Shown here piece by piece: positions 17,321 to 24,200 of a stretch of DNA of 35,596 nt. How positions within the stretch are numbered: the stretch's first letter is position 1; every line of letters starts with the position of its first letter. Source of the DNA: Candidatus Eiseniibacteriota bacterium (GTDB lineage Bacteria; Eisenbacteria; RBG-16-71-46); assembly GCA_016215625.1 (NCBI GenBank), contig JACRIW010000123.1, positions 1-35,596 on the forward strand, read 5' to 3'. The notes under the pieces were generated by a model. That model worked only from the letters and a program-made list of their open reading frames with translations. It had not been told where the DNA came from and searched no databases. The position numbers were made by a program, and so were the translations under genes.

Positions 17321-17357
17321 CGCGAACAAATGTCGTGACCTTGTCAGGTCGCGTTCC
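17321..17357 (+). promoter_or_regulatory. Shared upstream element before the matrixin operon
   Basis: GCGAACAAA (17322-17330) and TGTCAGGTC (17342-17350), then GTT (17353-17355). The same boxes with the same spacing occur at 16391-16427. About 22 of 37 positions agree without gaps. A TATATT (17358-17363) follows. It may be a binding site or an ECF-type promoter for the two-gene operon starting at 17509. Confidence 0.4.
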
Positions 17358-17508
17358 TATATTGCGCGCGGGCAACCTCCATCCGTTGGCCCCCGCCGCT
17401 GCTCGGGCGGTGCTCGCGTATGCGTGGGTTGCCATACCCCTGGACGGCCGCGCCCAGAATGAGTGTGGCCGTTCGCTGCCCCAAGCTTCCCTCCAACAGG
17501 AGGAACGC

Positions 17509-18078
17509 ATGCGTCCGTCCCGCTGTACGTGTTTGGTCCTGCTCGTTTTCGCCCTGGCCTTCATGGCTGCACCGGCGACCGCCACCACGCTCATTCGCCA
17601 GGGCGTGAAGCAACTCGCCCGCGAAAACGCGGTCGTGCTGACCGCGCGAGTCGTGGACCTGTACACCCACTGGAACGAGGATCATTCGTTCATCGTGACC
17701 GACGTCACGCTTCGTCCGTCGCAGGTGTACAAGGGGGCCCAGTCGTCCCGCGACGTCCGCATCACGTTGCTCGGCGGCACCATCGGTGACATCACGACGC
17801 TGGTGATCGGCGGCCCGGAACTCGTGCCGGGTTCGGAATACCTGTTCTTTCTCAACGACGAGGAGCTTCCCGGTGGTCGCGTGCACACGACCGTGCGCGA
17901 TCTCGTGCAGGGTGTCTTCCAGATCGAACGCACGAAGGGGCGCGCTCTCGCGCGCAGCCTCGCGATCGGGCATCCGCTGCTCGCCGATGCCGACGGCCGC
18001 ACGGAGCCGGCCGGCGGCGTGAACGGCCTCGACCTCGAAGCCCTCGAAGCCGAAGTGCGCGCCTCGATCACGGAATGA
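17509..18078 (+). CDS. Exported protein paired with a matrixin; possible OB-fold/NTR-like domain
   Basis: A 189-residue exported protein with signal peptide MRPSRCTCLVLLVFALAFMAAPATA. The mature protein starts with a helix (LIRQGVKQLAREN). A five-stranded beta pattern follows: AVVLTARVVDLYTHW, IVTDVTLRPSQVYKG, RDVRITLLGGTIGDITTLVIGG, VPGSEYLFFLN and VQGVFQIERT. The GGTIGD and PGSEYLFFL motifs occur in bacterial proteins that are commonly encoded beside matrixins, as here, 29 bases upstream. The pattern is reminiscent of small OB/NTR beta-barrels, the fold of animal matrixin inhibitors (TIMPs), but this is inference with no fold evidence. AGGAGG (17498-17503) fixes the start. No catalytic motif is seen. 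Confidence 0.75.
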   Translation: MRPSRCTCLVLLVFALAFMAAPATATTLIRQGVKQLARENAVVLTARVVDLYTHWNEDHSFIVTDVTLRPSQVYKGAQSSRDVRITLLGGTIGDITTLVIGGPELVPGSEYLFFLNDEELPGGRVHTTVRDLVQGVFQIERTKGRALARSLAIGHPLLADADGRTEPAGGVNGLDLEALEAEVRASITE

Positions 18079-18107
18079 CCCACCCACACCGATCGCAGGA
18101 GGACGTC

Positions 18108-19079
18108 ATGAAGAACCTCAAGCTCACGGTCCGGGTGGCATTCACGCTGCTCGGCCTCACGCTCGCTCTCGCGCCCCGCGAAGCCAGCGCCTATCGCTTC
18201 ATCCAGAACACCGCGGTCGGCCGCACGTCGTCCGGGTATGCCGTTCCGTGCAACGATCCCACGGGATTCGCGCACTGGGGGAACTCGGCGATCAGCTGGC
18301 GGCTCAACACCGCAAATACGGTGGCCGGCACCTCGACGGCGCTCCAGAACGCCATGCAGTCCTGGACGGCCGTGGGCGGCGCGAGCCATTCGCTCACGTA
18401 CGCCGGAACGACGACCGCTGGATTCTCGACCGACGGAGTGAACACGATCCTCTGGGCTCGCGGCAATGGTTGCACCGGTTCCTGCCTCGCAATCACCGCG
18501 CTCGTGCTCTCCGCGGGCCAGGTGATCACGGAGACCGACATCTCGTTCAGCACGCGCTACGGCTGGAACACGAACGGTTCCAACTACGACATCGAGGCCG
18601 TCGCGCTCCACGAACTGGGACACACGCTCGGCCTGCACCACACCGAGGTCACGGGAACTCCCCGTCCGACGATGTACGCCAGCTATTTCGGGATCGACGG
18701 ACGCACGCTCGAGAACGACGACACATCGGCTCTCCAGTGCTCCCAGAATCGCTACCCGCCGGCCGCACCCGCCATGGCGGCGCAGCCGGTGACGGAGGCG
18801 GTGCCCTCGCGAGCGACGCTGCGGCTTTCGTCCCGCATGCGTGACGGTGGCGTCGTGATGCGCTACGCGCTCGAGCAGTCCGAAGATGTCCGGCTCGAGA
18901 TCTTCGACGTCTCCGGGCGTTCGCTCGCAACGGTCGTCGATGGCGCACGTGGTGCCGGGGAGCACGAAGTCGCGTGGGACGGCACCAGCCGGTCCGGCCG
19001 TGCGACCGCAGGGGTCTACTTCGCGCGCCTCACGACTCGCTCGGGCCTGAGTGGCCGGACGACCGTCGTGCTGCGCTGA
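18108..19079 (+). CDS. Secreted matrixin-type (M10) zinc metalloprotease with FlgD-like tail
   Basis: A 323-residue exported protease. Signal peptide about 1-28 (ending REASA). The catalytic domain starts with an RF-x-x-x-T-A pattern and SWRLNTANTVAGTSTALQNAMQSW, typical for bacterial matrixins. The zinc site HELGHTLGLHH gives H168, E169, H172 and H178 (HExxHxxGxxH), followed by the Met-turn TMYAS (M189). Residues of about 240-323 are a FlgD-like Ig domain (FDVSGRSLATVV ... WDGTSRSGRATAGVYFAR). AGGAGG lies six bases before the ATG at 18108. The gene follows the small exported protein closely and precedes a terminator. Substrate is unknown; no propeptide cysteine switch is obvious. Confidence 0.92.
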   Translation: MKNLKLTVRVAFTLLGLTLALAPREASAYRFIQNTAVGRTSSGYAVPCNDPTGFAHWGNSAISWRLNTANTVAGTSTALQNAMQSWTAVGGASHSLTYAGTTTAGFSTDGVNTILWARGNGCTGSCLAITALVLSAGQVITETDISFSTRYGWNTNGSNYDIEAVALHELGHTLGLHHTEVTGTPRPTMYASYFGIDGRTLENDDTSALQCSQNRYPPAAPAMAAQPVTEAVPSRATLRLSSRMRDGGVVMRYALEQSEDVRLEIFDVSGRSLATVVDGARGAGEHEVAWDGTSRSGRATAGVYFARLTTRSGLSGRTTVVLR

Positions 19080-19098
19080 GCGGCGGGCCTGACCGGAG

Positions 19099-19130
19099 GC
19101 GGAGCGGACGACGGTCGGCGTCCGCTCCGC
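19099..19130. terminator. Terminator between convergent secreted-protein genes
   Basis: A perfect 12-bp stem GCGGAGCGGACG (19099-19110) and CGTCCGCTCCGC (19119-19130), with an 8-base loop, followed on the plus strand by TTCTCTTC. It serves the matrixin gene and may also block read-through from the convergent gene at 19204-20031. Confidence 0.8.
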
Positions 19131-19203
19131 TTCTCTTCGCGGTATTGCGGCGCTGATCGTGAGCCGTGCCGTCCCCACCCCGGCGCGGCGAGCAAGCTCC
19201 GGA

Positions 19204-20031
19204 TCATCGCACGACGACGAGCCGCCGTCGGAGCGTGTGGTCACGGGATTCCAGCCTCACGAAGTACACGCCCGGCTTCACTCGTGACCCGGTCTCGTCG
19301 CGCAGGTCCCACGTGAGCGCGTGCTCCCCCGCTTCCGCGGGGCCGTCGTGCAGCGCACGCACTCGAGCGCCATCCACGGCGAACACATGCACGGCGGCGT
19401 TCGAGGATTCCGCGAGCCGGAACGAGAAGCGTGCGGCCTTCGACACGGGATTGGGCCACGGCGCGGACAGCGCGAGCGGGCGCTCCGGGAAATCCTCGAC
19501 GTCCGTCATGCCGAGCGTGGTGATCCGGATCGCGTAGTCCCCGTCGGGGTCGGTGTTGTCCACGAAGTAGCACTCCGCGGGCATGACGAAGAGGAATCGC
19601 GCGCCGGGCGGGACGATCACGTCCGTGCTGTCCGGCATGACGTAGAAGTCCTGTGGGATGTCCGTGGGCAGTCCCGACGGGCAGGTGAGGCCGGACTGTC
19701 CGTGCCGTCCGCAGTCGATCGCCCCGGGAACGCGCGCCAGGAGCGAACGATCCGCGAGTGCGGAGTCCTTGCTGAAGATCGCCAACTGGATCGTGAACTC
19801 GTCGCCGCCCGGCCCGTTGTCGTAGTCACCGCGCGCTTGCAGGCGCAGCAACGCGCCGGGAGCGATGCCGTAGGTCGACAGGCGGATCATCGTCGGTGGA
19901 GCAGCGGTGTCGATCGGGTCCACGCGCAGGAACGTCCCGAAGATGCCGACCGGCACGTCGACGGCTGCGCGTGCCGCGTCCGGTGCGAGCACCAGCGCCA
20001 CGAGGAGAAGCAGGAATCGGGGGTGGGACAT
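19204..20031 (-). CDS. Secreted protein with FlgD-like tail; possibly lectin-like
   Basis: A 275-residue exported protein. Signal peptide about 1-22 (ending DAARA). The central region (about 35-185) has GIAPGALLRLQARGDYDNGPGGDEF, then VPPGARFLFVMPAECYFVDNTDPDGDYAIRIT. The late acidic F-x-D-N-(x)-D-x-D-G-D-Y stretch looks like the calcium-dependent sugar site of PA-IL (LecA)-type lectins, but similarity is limited and the Ca ligands are not proven. Two Cys (CGRHGQSGLTC) may form a disulfide. Residues of about 190-275 are a FlgD-like Ig domain (SAPWPNP ... FAVDGARVRAL ... KPGVYFVR). GGAGG lies four bases before the ATG on the minus strand. Confidence 0.8.
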   Translation of the reverse strand: MSHPRFLLLLVALVLAPDAARAAVDVPVGIFGTFLRVDPIDTAAPPTMIRLSTYGIAPGALLRLQARGDYDNGPGGDEFTIQLAIFSKDSALADRSLLARVPGAIDCGRHGQSGLTCPSGLPTDIPQDFYVMPDSTDVIVPPGARFLFVMPAECYFVDNTDPDGDYAIRITTLGMTDVEDFPERPLALSAPWPNPVSKAARFSFRLAESSNAAVHVFAVDGARVRALHDGPAEAGEHALTWDLRDETGSRVKPGVYFVRLESRDHTLRRRLVVVR

Positions 20032-20261
20032 GACGCCTCCGCGAGTGGGAGCTCATCGTCGGGTCCCGCGTTCGCGGGCTCTCACCCCTCTACGTCCGAA
20101 CGCCCCCGAAGCGAACGCGCCGAGCGTGATCGGCTCTTCCCCGCTGCGGGCACGAGCCGCTAGTCTGCCGATGCGGCCGTCGCGGCTGCGCCGGTCATCC
20201 GATCGCGCGCAGACCGGCAGGCATCCATCCGCCCTCGGCCGGCCGCCAGCACGGAGTCGTC

Positions 20262-21080
20262 ATGTCCTCTCTGTCCTCCGCCCCCGATCCGTTCATCGCA
20301 TTCAAGGCCGTGCAGCGCGAAGGCTGGTCGCACTTCGGGCCGCTCGCGATCTTCACCACTCCCGCCGCCGCACGGCTCGTGCGCTTCGCGCGCATCACGG
20401 CCGGACAGCGCGTGCTCGACGTGGGCTCGGGCACGGGCGTCGCGGCCATCACCGCCGCACGTCTCGGCGCGCAGGTGGTCGGTACCGACCTCACGCCGGA
20501 ACTGCTCGAGCAGGCCGCGGAGAACTCCCGCATCTCGCACGTGGACGTGGAGTGGCGCACGGCCGACGTGGAAGCGTTGCCCTTCGGCGACGCACAATTC
20601 GACGTCGTGATCAGCCAGTTCGGCCACATGTTCGCGCCGCGTCCCGACGTCGCGACGGCCGAGATGCTGCGCGTGCTCAAGCCCGGCGGCACGATCGCCT
20701 TCTCGACCTGGCCGCCGGACCACTTCACCGGGCGCATGTTCGCGCTCACCGCTCGCTACGCCCCGCCACCGCCGGCCGGCGCGGCGTCACCGGTGGCGTG
20801 GGGTGAGCCGTCGGTCGTGCGCGAGCGGCTCGGAGAGGCGGTGCGGCAACTTTCGTTCGAACGCGACATGATGAGCATCAACACGCTCAGCCCACAGCAC
20901 GTGCGGCACTTCACCGAGCACACGGCGGGTCCGGTGCGAAAGCTCGTGGAAGCGCTTTCGGGGTCCGACGCGGCGAAGCTGGCTGCGTTCCGCGCCGAGT
21001 ACGACGCGCTCGCCGCGGAGTACTTCGAGATGAACCAGATGCGGCAGAGCTATCTCATGACGCGCGCGGTGAAGGCCTGA
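20262..21080 (+). CDS. Class I SAM-dependent methyltransferase (type 11)
   Basis: A 272-residue cytosolic protein. Motif I (VLDVGSGTGVAAITAARLGA) is at about residues 50-70, motif II GTDLTPELLEQA follows, then ADVEALPFGDAQFDVVISQFGHMFAPRPDVATAEMLRVLKPGGTIAFSTW. This is the full methyltransferase type 11 / UbiE-like core. The C-terminal helices (about 190-272) probably form the substrate-binding cap, and the substrate is unknown. The start at 20262 has GGAG five bases upstream. It stands alone, with a GC hairpin directly after the stop. Confidence 0.88.
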   Translation: MSSLSSAPDPFIAFKAVQREGWSHFGPLAIFTTPAAARLVRFARITAGQRVLDVGSGTGVAAITAARLGAQVVGTDLTPELLEQAAENSRISHVDVEWRTADVEALPFGDAQFDVVISQFGHMFAPRPDVATAEMLRVLKPGGTIAFSTWPPDHFTGRMFALTARYAPPPPAGAASPVAWGEPSVVRERLGEAVRQLSFERDMMSINTLSPQHVRHFTEHTAGPVRKLVEALSGSDAAKLAAFRAEYDALAAEYFEMNQMRQSYLMTRAVKA

Positions 21081-21087
21081 GGGTTCG

Positions 21088-21117
21088 GGGCGCGGCCGCC
21101 GGATCGGAGCCGCGCCC
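21088..21117 (+). terminator. Hairpin after the methyltransferase gene
   Basis: GGGCGCGGC (21088-21096) pairs with GCCGCGCCC (21109-21117) across a 12-base loop, starting seven bases after the stop. No T run, so a moderate terminator call. Confidence 0.5.
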
Positions 21118-21184
21118 GACAGTGGGCCTGCCGATGGCGCCGCTGCCGTGGCTCGCGCATGCGCATGGCGCCTGCACGCAGTTC

Positions 21185-21214
21185 TTTACCGGCATCGAGA
21201 GAAGTCGCTATCGT
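21185..21214 (+). promoter_or_regulatory. Candidate promoter of the large signalling gene
   Basis: TTTACC (21185-21190) and TATCGT (21209-21214) are 18 bases apart, in a locally less GC-rich stretch about 80 bases before the ATG at 21292. The boxes match the sigma-70 consensus only partly. Confidence 0.35.
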
Positions 21215-21291
21215 GTGCGTACCAGTCCCTCGCTGGTGTGCCGCGTCGGCCGACGCGCGCCGCTGGGCGATGGCGCGTGTTGGGCGAGCTC

Positions 21292-24200
21292 ATGGAACGC
21301 TTCGCGGGGCGGTACGAACTGGTGCGGTCGCTGGGTCAGGGAGGCATGGGCACGGTCTGGCTCGTGCGGGACCTGTCCAACGGCACGGAGTGCGTCCTCA
21401 AGCGCCTCGCACCCGACACGCCCCACGTGGCGCCGGGTTCGCTCCGCCGCGAGTTCGAGCTGCTCGCCCGCGTGCGCCATCCGTCCGTGGTCTCGGTGCA
21501 CGAACTGGGCTTCTCGCCCGATGGTGCGCCCTATCTCACGATGGAGTACGTGCCCGGCATCGCCGCCGACAAGGCCGAGCGTGCGTGGGACACCGAGTCG
21601 CTGTGCTTCGTCGCCGCGCGCGTCGCGCAGGGCCTCGAGGCGCTGCATGCCGCGGGCGTCGTGCACGGGGACCTGAAGCCTTCGAACCTGCTGCTGCTGC
21701 CGTCGCGCGAGGGCGAGACCCTGCCCGCGGGTGTGCGCATGCTCGACTTCGGGCTCGCCTCCCTGCTCGGGCGCGACGTCGAGGGCCATCGCGGCACGCC
21801 GGGCTTCGCGGCGCCGGAGGTCGTGCGCGGCGAGGCCCCGGGCGTGGCATCCGACCTCTATGGACTGGGCGCGATGCTTTACGCACTCGCGGCCAGGCGC
21901 GTCACCCCCGAAGGCGCCGACGCCGTGCAGGCGCTCCGGCGCCAGCAGAGCGCGGCGCCTCCGGCCGCGGCGCTCGAGGAGGCCGGCCTCTCCGGCGCGC
22001 TCGTCCGCCTCGTGCTTCGTCTCATGGCGCCGGTCGCGAGCGAACGGCCGAACGACGCCCGTGAAGTGAGGCGAGAGCTCGAGCGCATCCATCCGATCGC
22101 GCGCCGCTCCCTGACCGAACGGCTCCAGTCGGAGTCACTCACGGGGCGCGAGCGCGAACTGGCGCGCATCGAGCGCTGGCTGGTCGCGGCCCCCGAGGGC
22201 CCTCCCCTCGTGCTCGTCGGCGGCGAACCCGGCATCGGCAAGTCGGCGCTCCTCACCGAACTCGGCGTGCGCTCCACGCTCGCCGGCCGGTCGGCGATCG
22301 GTCTGCATTGCGCGCAGGCGGACGCGCCGGGTGCCGTCGCGATCGCGGTGCTGCGGCGGCTCGCCGCCGAGGCCGGGGGCACGGACGAACAGGTCCACGA
22401 ATGGCGACCCGCGCTCGAACTCCTGGAGAGGGGCGACGCCGCGGCGATCGGCGCCGCGATCCCGGCGATCGCGCATGCCGCGTCGCGATGGTGCGCCGCG
22501 CTCGCCGAACGAGGCCGCGCTCCGGTCGTGCTCCTCGACGACTGCGAGCGCATGGACTCGCTCTCTCACGCCCTGCTGCGCGCGACCGCGTTGCAGGAGG
22601 AAGCCGCGACCGCGCGATGGGTGTGGGCGCGGCGTACCGATGGTGCGCCGGCGCAGCCGGAGGACCGCATGCTCGTGCGCGCGGGCCAGGCCGTCGAACT
22701 GGCGCTGGGTGCGCTCGATCGCGCGAACGCCGATCGCCTCGCGGCGGCGCGGCTTCACGAAGAGGCTCCCGAAGCGCTGCGCGAGTTCCTCTGGACTCGT
22801 TCCGGAGGACATCCCGGACTGCTCGTCGAAGCGCTGCTCGCGGCCGCGGATGCGGGGGTGCTCCGCGAGCATGACGCGGGCATCGAGGTGGACGCCGGCG
22901 CACTGGCCTCCTTGCCGCTGCCCGAGGGTTTCGAAGCTTCGCTGCTCCGCCGTCTCGGCGCGCTGTCCGAGGGAGCCCGCGCGCTCGCGGAGGCGCTCGC
23001 CACGCTCGACCGTCCGGTGACGCTCGAGACCGCCCGGAGCCTGGCCGCGGCGGCGGACGGCACGGCGTGCGACGCGCTCGTGCACGCCCGGCTCGCCGTG
23101 CGGGGCGCGGATGCGCGCGTCAGCCTGCACCCGCCGGAACTGAGCCGGCGGCTGCTCGCCGCGCTTGCGCCGGAGCGGCGATGCGAGCTGCACCGAGCCG
23201 CGCTCGGATTGGCAGGCGCCACGGCGGCGGAACGGTTCCGCCACTTCGAAGGCGCCGGGGACACCGAGCAGGCCCTGTCCGCCGCCCGCGCCGCGGTTCT
23301 CGAGAGCGCAGACGACCGCATCGCACGCCGGGCGGCGGCGCTCGCCGAGAAGCATGCCCCCGCGCTCGCCGCGGAGTGGCACGAGACGGCGGGCCGGCTC
23401 CTGCTCGAGCGCGGGAAGCACCGTGAGGCGATCGCACATCTCGAGCGTGCGCTGCGCGACGGCGGTGACACGGCCGTGCGCGGTCCGCGCTGGACGCTGC
23501 TCTCCACCGCGCTGCTGCGCGCGGACCGCCCCGCGGACGTGGGCGCCGTGGTCGAGCGCGCCTTGTCCGAGCAGCCGCCGGCTGCGGAGCGGGCCGCACT
23601 GCTCGTCAATCATGCGTCCCAGTTCTTCTCGCGCGGCCAGCTGCCGGAGGCGGAGCGCCATGCGCGCGAGGCCCTCGCGGAGGCCGATGCGGCCGACGAC
23701 GCGAAGGCGATCGGGTATGCCTCGCTCACGCTCGGCTCCGTCGTCCTGGCGCTGGGGCGTCTCGAGGAAGCGGACGCCTGCGTCGTGGGATCGCTGGCGG
23801 GTTTCGAGCGTGCCGAGCACGAAGCCGGCGCGGTGCGTGCGCTCGTGCTGCGCGCGATGGTCGCGAACGCGCGCGGAGACGAGGCCGCGTTCGAGGGCCA
23901 GCTCACCGCCGCACGGGCGCGCGCGGCTTCGCTCGGGTTGCGGCTCGCGACCGAGGAGATCCTCGGAGTGCTCGCCGGGCGGCACGTGGAAGCCGGGCGC
24001 TGGAAGGATGCCGAGGAGGCGCTCTCGCAGGCGCTGCGCCTCGCCTTGCAGGACGGACGACCGCGCGGCGCGGCGGTCGCGTACGCGAATCTCGCGCTCG
24101 TGGACGCGGTGACGGGCCGCGCGGGGCGTGCTCGTCATCGCGCACGCATCGCGCTCCGCCTGACGCGTGCCTACCTGCCGCGGCTGGAACCCTTCGCCTG

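Larger units (their letters stand above)
17203..17508. other. Intergenic region, 306 bases, with terminator and regulatory element
   Basis: Contains the terminator of the preceding gene (17227-17258) and a shared upstream element (17321-17357), listed separately. The remaining 150 bases before the gene at 17509 would be a long 5' leader. I see no strong structure or uORF in it. Confidence 0.5.

Noticed and set aside
17341..17363. TTGTCA and TATATT as a promoter for the gene at 17509
   Set aside because: Spacing is only 11 bases; the bases fit better as part of the shared element.
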